Source of the DNA: Methylophaga sp. OBS3
Lineage (GTDB): Bacteria; Pseudomonadota; Gammaproteobacteria; Nitrosococcales; Methylophagaceae
Assembly: GCF_026319325.1 (NCBI RefSeq)
Contig: NZ_JAPDMU010000004.1
Location: 124,001 to 188,000 of the forward strand
Length of the DNA: 64,000 nucleotides
Direction: 5' to 3'
A program made the translations under genes and the position numbers. The notes under the pieces were generated by a model, which was not told the origin of the DNA, searched no databases, and worked only from the letters and a program-made list of their open reading frames with translations. Shown in pieces: positions 27,585 to 36,555 of this stretch; positions within the stretch are counted from its first letter, which is position 1; each line of letters opens with the position of its first letter.

Positions 27585-29051
27585 ATGGCAGCACTTGTCT
27601 CATCAGATCCACAGTCAAAATTAGCTCAGCGTAGCGTCAAAGATATCTATCCCGTTTCCCGTTTAGTCAAGGAAGTCAGGCTGTTACTGGATGGAAGCTT
27701 TCCGTTGCTATGGGTTGAAGGTGAAATTTCCAATCTGGCAATGCCCGGGTCAGGGCATATTTATTTCACTCTAAAAGATGCCGCAGCGCAGGTTCGTTGC
27801 GCAATGTTTCGTGGTCGCAATCAGCAGCTAAGATTTACACCTGAAAATGGCATGCAAGTGCTATTGCGCGTCAAAGTCACTATGTATGAAGGACGCGGTG
27901 AATTTCAACTCATTGTTGAACATATGGAGCCTGCTGGTAGTGGCGCACTACAACGTGCTTATGAGGCCTTAAAAAATCGACTGGGCCAAGAAGGTCTATT
28001 TGATAACGCACATAAAAAATCACTACCTTTAATGCCCCAAACAATCGGGATTGTTTCATCTCCCGATGGTGCCGCTGTTCACGATATTTTGAGTGTTTTA
28101 AAACGTAGATTCCCGGCTGCCAATATCATTCTTTACCCCGTACCAGTTCAAGGTGAAACGGCGCCTGCTTTGATAGCGGACGCCATTAAGTTAGCCAATC
28201 AACGTCATGAATGTGATGTGATGATTGTTGGTCGTGGTGGTGGCTCACTTGAAGATTTGTGGGCATTTAATGACGAACGAGTTGCCCGAGCAATTTTTGC
28301 CAGTAAGTTACCCGTCATTAGTGCTGTTGGCCATGAGATTGATTTTAGTATTGCTGATTTTGTTGCCGATGTGAGAGCGCCAACTCCCTCGGCTGCGGCA
28401 GAGCTGGCGGTGCCGGATGCAAATCAATTGAAACGTCATTTGCAACAACTTTCACAGCGGTTAAATTTAAGATTAACCGGATGGTTGGCACAACAACATC
28501 GACATTTGCGTTATTTGACACAACGTTTGCCGAAGCCCCAGCAGCAGATTCGCATGCAGCAACAGTTGTTGGCACGGATCATTAGGCAAAAAAATAGTGC
28601 GATGCAACGTATTTTGCAGGCCAAACAACAGCAAACAGATTATCTCGCTGCACGTTTGCAACATCCTCAGGCACAAATCGAAAGACAACAGCGACGTTTG
28701 GATGAGCGTCAACGTCAATTAATGGCGGCTTGGCAGCGTGTTTTGCAGCGACATTCAAGCCAAATCAATCAGCAAACACAACAGTTACAACTATTGCAAA
28801 ATCAACTGCATAAAACGGTGCAAGCTCGTATTCAAAATCATCGGCTTAATTTGGCTCAGCAAGTTCGGACATTGGCTGCGGTTAGTCCGTTAAATACACT
28901 AGATCGTGGCTACAGTATTACATCCGACTTAGTCACAGGTAGCGTAGTGACTAGCAGTCAAAATGTGGAAATAGATCAGACTTTAAATATTCGCCTTCAC
29001 CAAGGGCAAATACAGTGTCTTGTAACGGGAAAGCAAGAGGGTGAAAAGTAA
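27585..29051 (+). CDS. xseA: Exodeoxyribonuclease VII large subunit
   Basis: 488 residues. N-terminal OB-fold (PVSRLVKEVRLLLDGSFPLLWVEGEISNL), catalytic core motifs GIVSSPDGAAVHDIL and GRGGGSLEDLWAFNDE..VISAVGHEIDFSIADFVADVRAPTPSAAAE, then a long glutamine-rich coiled coil (about 280-440). It degrades single-stranded DNA together with small subunit XseB, which is not in this window. Divergent from guaB. Confidence 0.96.
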   Translation: MAALVSSDPQSKLAQRSVKDIYPVSRLVKEVRLLLDGSFPLLWVEGEISNLAMPGSGHIYFTLKDAAAQVRCAMFRGRNQQLRFTPENGMQVLLRVKVTMYEGRGEFQLIVEHMEPAGSGALQRAYEALKNRLGQEGLFDNAHKKSLPLMPQTIGIVSSPDGAAVHDILSVLKRRFPAANIILYPVPVQGETAPALIADAIKLANQRHECDVMIVGRGGGSLEDLWAFNDERVARAIFASKLPVISAVGHEIDFSIADFVADVRAPTPSAAAELAVPDANQLKRHLQQLSQRLNLRLTGWLAQQHRHLRYLTQRLPKPQQQIRMQQQLLARIIRQKNSAMQRILQAKQQQTDYLAARLQHPQAQIERQQRRLDERQRQLMAAWQRVLQRHSSQINQQTQQLQLLQNQLHKTVQARIQNHRLNLAQQVRTLAAVSPLNTLDRGYSITSDLVTGSVVTSSQNVEIDQTLNIRLHQGQIQCLVTGKQEGEK

Positions 29052-29058
29052 GCTTTAG

Positions 29059-30849
29059 CTACAATGTCTCGAGTGATAATAGCCGATGAAGCTGTTTTTC
29101 GAGCTCATCAAAATTTAGGGGTTTGGTGAGATAAGCATCAAAAACATTCTCAGCACGCTCTTGATCGTATGCCATGGCGGCAGCCGTAATGGCAATCACC
29201 GGAATAGACTGCATTTCGGGCATTTGATGAATATGTTTCGTGGCTTCTATGCCATTCATTCCCGGTAAATTGACATCCATTAACACTAAATCAGGATGTA
29301 ACGATTCCATTACTTGCAGTCCTGTTTCTGCCATTTTGCAACTGTGTAGTTCCAGATTTGGGTGCCGACGAAAATAAGCTTGCATGAGCTTTATGTTGGC
29401 AGGATTATCTTCGATATAAAGTACTTTTTTGATGGCTTTGTTTGTCGGTTTTGACGTCTCTTTATCTGATAAATTAATATTTGAAACGGGTAAGTTTTCA
29501 GGTCGGTTTGTTAAGGGGATTTCAACCCAAAATCGGCTTCCCTCATCTTCTCTACTATCAAAGCCAATAACACCGTGCATCGCCTTAATCAAACGCTCGG
29601 TGACAACTAATCCCACCCCAGATCCTTCAACACCAGAGTTTTCCCTGCCCAGGCGATCGAAAGCAGTAAATAGTTGAGGCTGTCGGTCGGCTGGAATGCC
29701 AATGCCACTATCCGTAATATTAATTCGTAATCGACGCAAATCAGAAATGACTTCACAGCTTATACTGACCATACCTCGAGGTTGATTATATTTGATGGCA
29801 TTACTTAATAAATTAATGAGTACTTGTTTGAGGCGTGTACTGTCGGCGATGACCCAGTGCTCAGTCAGTGGGGCAACATCTACATAGATTTCATTTTCAT
29901 TAGCAAGCGACTCAAGTAAGGGTAAACAGCTGTGGATGACTTGTGTTGCATCAACTGGCTCTAATGAAACCTCAATATTGCCGCCCTCAATTTTTGATAA
30001 CTCCAACACATCATTGATGAGCTTAAGTAAGTGTTCGCCGCTTTGTTGGATGATGGCAATATTACTTTGTTGCTCATTATTGAGAGGGGCGCTTGGATCG
30101 TTTTGTAGCAATTGGGCAAAGCCTAATATGGCATTAAGCGGCGTCCGCAGTTCATGACTCATCGATGAGAGAAACTCAGACTTGGCTTGATTCGCTTTTT
30201 CTGCTTCTTCTTTGGCAGCAACTAGCGCTTGATGCTCAGCATTTCGTAAAGAAATGTCGCGAGCAATACCTGTAAAAAAGTAACTGTCTTCCCACTGGAA
30301 CGCACTAAGTGTTAGTTCAATAGGAATCACTTGGCCACTTTTATGTAAGCCCTCAACCTGAACTGCTTGGCCGATTATTTTAGATTCACTGGTTTCTAAA
30401 AATTTTGCCATGCCCTGGCTATGCATAGAGCGGTATTGGGCTGGCATCAGTTGCGTGATGTTGTGACCAATAATTTCTTCTGGCTGATAGCCATATAACT
30501 CAGTAGAAGCTTGATTGAAGTGTTGAATGGTGCCAGTAGCATCAATAGTAATGACACTTTCTAGCGTATGGTCCAACAGTGTTTGGAGTCTGTCGCTTTC
30601 ACGCTTTGCCATGCGACTAAGTTGTTCACTGTTGGCTAACTCAGCTTCAAGTTCATTAGTTTTTTCTAAGACTAATGCTTGAATTTGAGATTGGTAATGG
30701 CGTTTGAGCAAAAATGCCAGTAAGCCGCAGAAGGTGAGGGTAATACTAATAAATAAAATAATTAGCCAGTCGTTACTGCTAAATAGCTGCGGTGTTTCCG
30801 CAAGGGCAACACTGCTGTAGAACATGAAGGTAAACAGCAAACAACGCAT
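29059..30849 (-). CDS. Hybrid sensor histidine kinase (PAS - HisKA - HATPase - receiver)
   Basis: 596 residues from the ATG at 30849, giving signal-like MRCLLFTFMFYSSVALA; a GTG five codons earlier is possible. A membrane helix at about 27-48, coiled coil, PAS domain (about 90-200, DHTLESVITIDATGTIQHFNQAS), HisKA with phosphorylatable histidine near 232 in MSHELRTPLN, HATPase with DSGIGIPAD and GSGVGLVV, and a C-terminal receiver with aspartate in LVLMDVNLPG and lysine in YLTKPL. No HPt or separate response regulator lies next to it, so its partner is unknown. It follows lptB by 81 bases on the same strand, at the place rpoN occupies in E. coli. Confidence 0.92.
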   Translation of the reverse strand: MRCLLFTFMFYSSVALAETPQLFSSNDWLIILFISITLTFCGLLAFLLKRHYQSQIQALVLEKTNELEAELANSEQLSRMAKRESDRLQTLLDHTLESVITIDATGTIQHFNQASTELYGYQPEEIIGHNITQLMPAQYRSMHSQGMAKFLETSESKIIGQAVQVEGLHKSGQVIPIELTLSAFQWEDSYFFTGIARDISLRNAEHQALVAAKEEAEKANQAKSEFLSSMSHELRTPLNAILGFAQLLQNDPSAPLNNEQQSNIAIIQQSGEHLLKLINDVLELSKIEGGNIEVSLEPVDATQVIHSCLPLLESLANENEIYVDVAPLTEHWVIADSTRLKQVLINLLSNAIKYNQPRGMVSISCEVISDLRRLRINITDSGIGIPADRQPQLFTAFDRLGRENSGVEGSGVGLVVTERLIKAMHGVIGFDSREDEGSRFWVEIPLTNRPENLPVSNINLSDKETSKPTNKAIKKVLYIEDNPANIKLMQAYFRRHPNLELHSCKMAETGLQVMESLHPDLVLMDVNLPGMNGIEATKHIHQMPEMQSIPVIAITAAAMAYDQERAENVFDAYLTKPLNFDELEKQLHRLLSLETL

Positions 30850-30930
30850 AATGTGAATCAACACGTATCTCGTTAGGTTGATTCCATCTTAACCCGCGTA
30901 TTGTGAACGCGCTAGCAGTAATTACGTTGT

Positions 30931-31656
30931 TTAAAGGCGGAATTCTTTGCCCAAATAAACACTCAGTACTTTTTTGTCTTTGAGGATGTCTTCAGGCGTA
31001 CCACGCGCTATAACTTCACCTTCATTAAAGATATAGGCACGTTGGCAAACGCTCAGCGTTTCACGGACATTATGGTCGGTAATCAAAATGCCGATACCAC
31101 GACTGGCAAGCTCTTTGATAATGCCTTGGATATCCAATACCGAGATGGGGTCAACGCCGGCAAATGGCTCATCAAGCAAGATGAATTTAGGTTCCATTGC
31201 CAGTGCTCTGGCAATTTCAACTCGTCGACGTTCACCACCAGATAGCGCCATACCGAGAGATGCTCTGATATGACCAATATGAAAATCATCAAGCAAACGC
31301 TCGAGCAAATCCAATTGTGATGCTTTCGATAAGTCTTTTCGGGTTTCGATGATCGCCATCAGGTTGTCTTCAACACTGAGCTTACGAAACACAGAAGCTT
31401 CTTGCGGCAAATAGCCAATGCCTAATTGTGCACGTTGGTGGATGGGGGCGTTGGTTAACTCTTGTTGATCTAAAAACACGTGTCCCTGATCAACAGGTAC
31501 CAGTCCAACAATCATATAAAAGCTGGTTGTTTTACCCGCACCATTGGGCCCTAACAGGCCAACAATTTCACCGCTATTCACTTCCAGTGAAATATTTTTG
31601 ACAACCTGACGAGTGCCAAACTGCTTGGCAAGTTGGCTTGCAGAAAGTTTGCTCAT
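30931..31656 (-). CDS. lptB: LPS export ABC transporter ATP-binding protein LptB
   Basis: 241 residues. Walker [11 protein letters not shown], signature [15 protein letters not shown], Walker [15 protein letters not shown]-loop [10 protein letters not shown]. LptB powers LptFG extraction of LPS from the inner membrane. It is the last of the kdsD-kdsC-lptC-lptA-lptB series, 15 bases after lptA. Length and the VREAL/DHNVRE region identify LptB rather than a generic ATPase. Confidence 0.96.
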   Translation of the reverse strand: MSKLSASQLAKQFGTRQVVKNISLEVNSGEIVGLLGPNGAGKTTSFYMIVGLVPVDQGHVFLDQQELTNAPIHQRAQLGIGYLPQEASVFRKLSVEDNLMAIIETRKDLSKASQLDLLERLLDDFHIGHIRASLGMALSGGERRRVEIARALAMEPKFILLDEPFAGVDPISVLDIQGIIKELASRGIGILITDHNVRETLSVCQRAYIFNEGEVIARGTPEDILKDKKVLSVYLGKEFRL

Positions 31657-31671
31657 ATAGCGATATCGAGA

Positions 31672-32460
31672 TTAATTTTCTTTGATGTAACGCTGATTAA
31701 TCCAACCGATGACGGCTTCGCCATTAATAAAGCCTTTCACCTGTGCCCAGTCATTTTGTCTGGTCAGAATTAATACTTCGGTATTGGCCGCAAAAGTCGA
31801 CAGTTTTTCGTATTGCACTCCAGGACCGGTACGGACATTTAAGGCTGTTTCAATTACGCCCTTAGGATAAGTAGTTTCACTTGTTTGCTCTGGGGCTGAA
31901 ATTGGTTCAGCGGGTGTTGGGTTGTTTGCTGGTGCTGGTTGTTTTTCGCGTTGACCCGGTGGCTGAATTGTTACATGCACACGGCCACTAGTTTGTTTTT
32001 GACCATCTACTTCAACAGGTGCTGAATTGGCAAATACAACATTTTTAGCAATATCGTATTCGATGCGATTACCTTTAAACTCATCGCCATTTTGCCAGAC
32101 ATAACCTTGGCCGATAAGGTAAATCTTTTCATCACCAGCGTAGTAATCCATTCTTAATGCACGGGCACGGACAGGTTCTTCACCGGGTTTATGAACTTGT
32201 TTGTAGGTTGCTAACTTACCTTCCGCAACAGCTTTTTTGAGTTCTTTATTTTCATCGTAGTAGAAAGTGATAATGTCACCTTCGATACGCAATGTACCTT
32301 GCGTCAGAATGGCATCACCTTTGTACTGTGCGACACCTGACGCATCATCCATTTGTGCGTGATCTGCTTCAATATTGATAGGTTTCTCGCGATCACTTGG
32401 AAGCGCCCAAGCCGAAATCGGTAACCAAAATAACAGCAGACTAGTTTGCAGCAGGCGCAT
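31672..32460 (-). CDS. lptA: LPS transport periplasmic protein LptA with a C-terminal SH3-like domain
   Basis: 262 residues, about 75 longer than E. coli LptA. Signal peptide to about A19; OstA/LptA beta-jellyroll domain at about 27-165 (INIEADHAQMDDASGVAQYKGDA; YDIAKNVVFA); proline-rich linker at about 167-198; then a bacterial SH3 domain at about 200-262 (TALNVRTGPGVQYEKLSTF, ending IGWINQRYI). LptA forms the periplasmic bridge carrying LPS to LptDE. The SH3 extension could bind peptidoglycan or block end-to-end assembly. The start overlaps lptC by 20 bases. Confidence 0.94.
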   Translation of the reverse strand: MRLLQTSLLLFWLPISAWALPSDREKPINIEADHAQMDDASGVAQYKGDAILTQGTLRIEGDIITFYYDENKELKKAVAEGKLATYKQVHKPGEEPVRARALRMDYYAGDEKIYLIGQGYVWQNGDEFKGNRIEYDIAKNVVFANSAPVEVDGQKQTSGRVHVTIQPPGQREKQPAPANNPTPAEPISAPEQTSETTYPKGVIETALNVRTGPGVQYEKLSTFAANTEVLILTRQNDWAQVKGFINGEAVIGWINQRYIKEN

Positions 32461-33019
32461 TGTATTGTCCTCGTACCCTAGAGTGTAGGTTTATTGTTTG
32501 TTCTTTTAATGCCGCATGAAGCCCGACAGAGTGGGTATCACCATTGGGCGAACGCATTAAAACCGGTTCATCGGTATATGCCGTGTTGTTAATTGTATCC
32601 AGATGTAACAACTCGGTCAGCAATTGAATTTCTGGCTCATCTTTATTGGTAATAATAACATTGCCAGTTAGCACAATGTTTTCACCTTTACCCGATGTAT
32701 CGGCACGGTCTGACTGTAATATCCAGTCATCATCATCCATCACAATATGCAGGACAATAGGATCAATAATCTCTGTTCTATCACCCTCAGGAAAATGAGC
32801 AGCTTCACGGCCTTCAATCACACGTTGGGGCTGACCATTAAGATCCATCACCGTCATAGTGAAGTCCGTCATAGCATAGTCACTGGTACGAGCAACCAGC
32901 GGGTCGCCTGCATTCTTTGAGGTCGGGCTATCGTCAGTAAAAAAAAGCCAAAAAGTTAGCAAAACCACTGCAATGAGCAGTAGTCGCATTGGCCATGACA
33001 AATTAAAAATGGCGTTCAA
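32441..33019 (-). CDS. lptC: LPS export protein LptC
   Basis: 192 residues with a single N-terminal membrane helix (about 8-26, MRLLLIAVVLLTFWLFF) and a periplasmic beta-jellyroll with DYAMTDFTMTVMDLNGQPQRVIEGREAAHFPEGDRTEI, the LptC pattern. It receives LPS from LptB2FG and passes it to LptA. It overlaps kdsC by 17 bases and lptA by 20, indicating strong coupling. Confidence 0.94.
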   Translation of the reverse strand: MNAIFNLSWPMRLLLIAVVLLTFWLFFTDDSPTSKNAGDPLVARTSDYAMTDFTMTVMDLNGQPQRVIEGREAAHFPEGDRTEIIDPIVLHIVMDDDDWILQSDRADTSGKGENIVLTGNVIITNKDEPEIQLLTELLHLDTINNTAYTDEPVLMRSPNGDTHSVGLHAALKEQTINLHSRVRGQYNAPAAN

Positions 33020-33524
33020 ATTGATCCTGTAAGCTTCCTTGTGCTTCCATAATCAGTTCGCAAACTTCGCGAGCTGCGCCTTGACCACCGCCTGATGGGG
33101 TCATCCAATGTGCATGTTGTTTAACGCGTGCATCAGCATCTTGAACTGCGATGGCTAAACCGACACGACTCATGATGGCTAAATCTACCCAGTCATCGCC
33201 AACATAAGCGCATTGTTCTGGAGTGAGATTCAATTTGGCAATCAGATCTTCAAAAGCTGGTAACTTCACTCGTTGACCTTGATAGACATGATTGATGCTG
33301 AGACCGTTCATGCGGTGCTCAACCGTTTTTGATGTGCGTCCCGTGATGATAGCGATTTCAACACCGGTATATTGCAATAACTTCATGCCATGGCCATCAC
33401 GAGAATGAAAGGCTTTATATTCCTGACCATCATCACCAATGATAATGCGACCATCAGTGAGTACACCATCGACATCAAAAATGAGCAGTTTAATTTGTTT
33501 GGCGCGGGCGTGAATGTCTTGCAT
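33003..33524 (-). CDS. kdsC: 3-deoxy-D-manno-octulosonate 8-phosphate phosphatase
   Basis: 173 residues from the ATG at 33524, preceded by GGAAATTAC; a frame open to 33584 overlaps kdsD and is not needed. HAD-family motif DVDGVLTDG (nucleophile D16, D18), TGRTSKTVEHR and GDDWVDLAIM are present. It hydrolyses Kdo-8-phosphate to Kdo. Compact type with no cap domain, as for tetrameric KdsC. Confidence 0.95.
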   Translation of the reverse strand: MQDIHARAKQIKLLIFDVDGVLTDGRIIIGDDGQEYKAFHSRDGHGMKLLQYTGVEIAIITGRTSKTVEHRMNGLSINHVYQGQRVKLPAFEDLIAKLNLTPEQCAYVGDDWVDLAIMSRVGLAIAVQDADARVKQHAHWMTPSGGGQGAAREVCELIMEAQGSLQDQFERHF

Positions 33525-33537
33525 GTAATTTCCTGAA

Positions 33538-34515
33538 TTAAACAACACCGGCGCGTAGCAGATCATGCATGTTGAGTGCGCCAACTAATTGTTGTTCTGA
33601 GTTAATAATAAGCAGACCATTGATTTTGTGTTTTTCCATCAAGGCAAGCGCTTCGGCTGCCAACATATCAGGCTGACCTGTTTTACAGTTTTTCGTCATA
33701 TGCTCACTGAGCTTGGCTGTGCGAATATCAACGGTTTGCGACAAAACGCGACGTAAATCACCATCTGTAAAGATGCCGGTGAGTTGGTCGGAATCATTAA
33801 CGACGGCTGTCATACCCAAACTCTTGTTGCTCATTTCAATTAAAGCATCGCCGAGCAAAGCACTCTCATGAATTTTGGGAATCGCGGCATCTTTATGCAT
33901 GATGTCTCGAACATGCAATAACAAGCGACGACCAAGGTTGCCACCCGGATGTGACAAAGCAAAATCTTCCGCTGTAAAACCTTTTGCCTCAAGCAAGGCA
34001 ATAGCTAAAGCATCACCCATAACCAACGTAGCTGTTGTACTAGAAGTCGGTGCTAAACCAAGCGGACAAGCTTCTTTTTCGACACTGACATCAATATGCG
34101 CACTCGCACATTCGGCTAGCGTGGAATGTGGGCGACCAGTTAAGGCAATCAATGGCACACCCAGTCGTTTAATCAGTGGCAGGATAGTGAGGATTTCGCT
34201 GGTTTCGCCAGAATTGGATAGGGCAATAACCACGTCATTGCTTGTGATCATGCCAAGATCACCATGGCTTGCTTCACCTGGGTGAACAAAAAAAGCAGGG
34301 CTCCCGGTGCTTGCCAATGTGGCAGCTAATTTACCGCCGATATGGCCAGACTTCCCCATACCGATAACAACGATGCGTCCTTCACAAGCGAGTAGGTATT
34401 CGCAGGCTTTGACAAATGTGGCGTCGATGCGGTCTCGCAGTGCATTAACGGCATTGATTTCAGTATCAATGACGGCTGTTGCGAGAGAAATTAACTTGTC
34501 AGCTTCCAAGGTCAT
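33538..34515 (-). CDS. kdsD: D-arabinose 5-phosphate isomerase
   Basis: 325 residues: a sugar-isomerase (SIS) domain (about 40-175; GMGKSGHIGGKLAATLASTGSPAFFVHPGEASHGDLGMI) followed by two CBS motifs (about 205-325). It converts ribulose 5-phosphate to arabinose 5-phosphate, the first step to Kdo. First gene in the Kdo/Lpt series, with kdsC 13 bases on. A terminator for mlaA lies about 100 bases upstream, so the promoter should be within 34516-34611. Confidence 0.95.
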   Translation of the reverse strand: MTLEADKLISLATAVIDTEINAVNALRDRIDATFVKACEYLLACEGRIVVIGMGKSGHIGGKLAATLASTGSPAFFVHPGEASHGDLGMITSNDVVIALSNSGETSEILTILPLIKRLGVPLIALTGRPHSTLAECASAHIDVSVEKEACPLGLAPTSSTTATLVMGDALAIALLEAKGFTAEDFALSHPGGNLGRRLLLHVRDIMHKDAAIPKIHESALLGDALIEMSNKSLGMTAVVNDSDQLTGIFTDGDLRRVLSQTVDIRTAKLSEHMTKNCKTGQPDMLAAEALALMEKHKINGLLIINSEQQLVGALNMHDLLRAGVV

Positions 34516-34611
34516 TCTTTTATAAATGCCAGCTTAAGTTGCAAAACAGGCAGTATACCTGAGCGAGTCGAGTTATCGACCATGAAACAGCAATAATCCT
34601 AAGTTAGATGT

Positions 34612-34641
34612 AAAAAAAACCGGACAGTGTCCGGTTTTTTT
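34612..34641. terminator. Intrinsic terminator between mlaA and kdsD
   Basis: ACCGGACA/TGTCCGGT stem with almost no loop, flanked by eight A and eight T, so usable in both directions. It ends mlaA on the minus strand, 15 bases past the stop. Confidence 0.88.
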
Positions 34642-34656
34642 GTCATGCGATGTTAT

Positions 34657-35388
34657 TTACATATCATCGAATAAATCGAAGTCTTCATCGCCATCATTAG
34701 GTGGGTTACCGTCGTAAACCAAATATTGACGTCTTTGTAGGTAAGCATCACGAATATAAGCATATTCGTCATCACTCGCTTCAGAGACAACTTTACTGGC
34801 TTTTAGCAGGCTTGCACGGGTATCGATAACACGTGTTGCAGCTAGGGCAATTTGCGTTTCATCGTGGTTAACGTACGTGACAGGATCAGTCAGGATATCG
34901 CCCACTAAACCAAAGGTGTCGCGAACAGTGCTAGGGCCAAAGAAAGGTAATACGACATAGGCACCTGGTTCAGCCCCCCAAACGCCGAGTGTTTGACCAA
35001 AGTCTTCGTTATTCTTGGCGTAACCAGCATGACCAGCAACATCAAAAATACCGAACACACCGACAGTGGTGTTCAAAGCAAAACGACCAGTGTCATGTGC
35101 TGCTTGTTCAAACTTGCCTTGTAACAAGCCGTTGATGATGACCGTAATTTCATTCAGGTTGCTGAAGAAATTACTGATACCCCAGCTGATAGGTTCTGGT
35201 ACAACTGTGTCATAACCTTTAGCAACGGGTTTAAGAACCGCTTTATCCAGCGTGTCATTAAACTTGTACATGGCTCGGTTATAGCCCTCATAAGGATCTT
35301 GAGGATTATCATAAGTGGAAGCACAGCCACTCATTAGAGCGAGCACGGCAACCATTGCCAATGCACGAGCAGAATTAAAATAGTTCAT
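34657..35388 (-). CDS. mlaA: Phospholipid-binding lipoprotein MlaA (VacJ)
   Basis: 243 residues from the ATG at 35388; the frame is open to 35436 but this start gives a clean lipoprotein signal with lipobox LMSGC (C22). MlaA motifs DPYEGYNRAMYKFNDTLDKAVLKPVAKGY, NFFSNLNE, DFGQTLGVWG, GAYVVLPFFGPSTVRD and DPVTYV are intact. It removes surface-exposed phospholipids from the outer membrane outer leaflet with OmpC-type porins. The C-terminus is very acidic (DGDEDFDLFDDM). The mlaFEDCB genes are not in this window. Confidence 0.95.
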   Translation of the reverse strand: MNYFNSARALAMVAVLALMSGCASTYDNPQDPYEGYNRAMYKFNDTLDKAVLKPVAKGYDTVVPEPISWGISNFFSNLNEITVIINGLLQGKFEQAAHDTGRFALNTTVGVFGIFDVAGHAGYAKNNEDFGQTLGVWGAEPGAYVVLPFFGPSTVRDTFGLVGDILTDPVTYVNHDETQIALAATRVIDTRASLLKASKVVSEASDDEYAYIRDAYLQRRQYLVYDGNPPNDGDEDFDLFDDM

Positions 35389-35517
35389 CGAGCCATTCCC
35401 TGAAAATTGCACAATAGAATAAATAATCTCACGCAAACTTAGACGTGATCAAGTAATTCTGTTGTTTTGATGCCATCAGGAATGGCAGGTTGTTGTGTGG
35501 AAACAACGTAGCCGTGT

Positions 35518-36555
35518 TTAGCCTGCGACGTCAGCAGTCATCAAACCGGTTGTTTGCGGGGCATTATCAAACATCATCGACTCAAAAACACGACTACAGG
35601 CTGTCCAACTATTAAGCTTGGCGTAATGGATACAATCAGCAGGGTTTAACTTGCTAGCTTCTAAGGCTGCAACTTGTAAATTGTCATGGGTGATGCCGGT
35701 ACTGCCGTTTTCGATAATATCCATTGGCCCTGTTACGGGATAAGCTGCAACTGGCAGACCACAAGCCATGGCTTCAAGAATGACTAAGCCAAAGGTATCA
35801 GTTTTGCTTGGGAATACAAACACATCGCAAGCCGCTAACCAACTAGCAAGTTCATCACCAAACTTAGCACCAGCAAAAGTGACATTGGGATAACGCTTTT
35901 GAAGCATTGCTAAATCAGGGCCATCACCAATCACTAGCTTGCTACCTGGCAAATCGAGATTGAGGAAAGCTTCAATATTTTTCTCAACCGCAACCCTTCC
36001 CATATTGACGTAAATAGGTCTTGGTAAATCCAACTTAATGGGATTGTCAGCCTTAAAAATTTCGGTATCAACGCCACGTCCCCAAACCGCTATGCCCTCA
36101 AAGCCTCGCTCAACTAACCGTTGTTTTTGTGAAGCTGTTGGTACCAACGTTCGAACGGCAGGCTTATGGAAACGACGAAAAAAAGCGTAGCTCCAACTGA
36201 GTGGAATTGGTGCACGTAACCGCAAATATTCTGGAAACTGGGTGTGATAAGACGTGGTAAAACGAACATTGTGACGTAAACACCAGCGGCGAGCGGCCTG
36301 ACCTAATGGGCCTTCTGTTGCGATATGTACGGCATTGGCATCAAACTCTTTGAGGAGTTTGGCGACGCGGCGATATGGAAACAAAGCGAGTCGAATACTT
36401 GGGTAGGAGGGGCAGGGAACGGTTTTGAAAAGCTGTGGCGTAATGAGTTTTACCTCATGACCAAAACTTTCCAGATAATTCCTTGTGATACCCAGCGTGC
36501 GAACCACGCCGTTAACCTGCGGTTCCCAAGCATCGGTCACAATGATGATTTTCAT
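35518..36555 (-). CDS. Family 4 glycosyltransferase, candidate glycolipid synthase (Agt-like)
   Basis: 345 residues. The GT-B fold is seen from VTDAWEPQVNGVVRTLGI at the start, donor-binding GRVAVEKNIEAFL and the EX7E-type DTFGLVILEAMACGLPVAA. It has no membrane helix. Its start directly abuts the stop of the metallophosphoesterase gene (PlcP-like), the pairing of plcP and agt in bacteria that replace phospholipids by glycolipids when phosphate is scarce. In that system Agt glycosylates diacylglycerol. Another role such as a mannosyltransferase for phosphatidylinositol-type lipids cannot be excluded from sequence. Confidence 0.8.
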   Translation of the reverse strand: MKIIIVTDAWEPQVNGVVRTLGITRNYLESFGHEVKLITPQLFKTVPCPSYPSIRLALFPYRRVAKLLKEFDANAVHIATEGPLGQAARRWCLRHNVRFTTSYHTQFPEYLRLRAPIPLSWSYAFFRRFHKPAVRTLVPTASQKQRLVERGFEGIAVWGRGVDTEIFKADNPIKLDLPRPIYVNMGRVAVEKNIEAFLNLDLPGSKLVIGDGPDLAMLQKRYPNVTFAGAKFGDELASWLAACDVFVFPSKTDTFGLVILEAMACGLPVAAYPVTGPMDIIENGSTGITHDNLQVAALEASKLNPADCIHYAKLNSWTACSRVFESMMFDNAPQTTGLMTADVAG

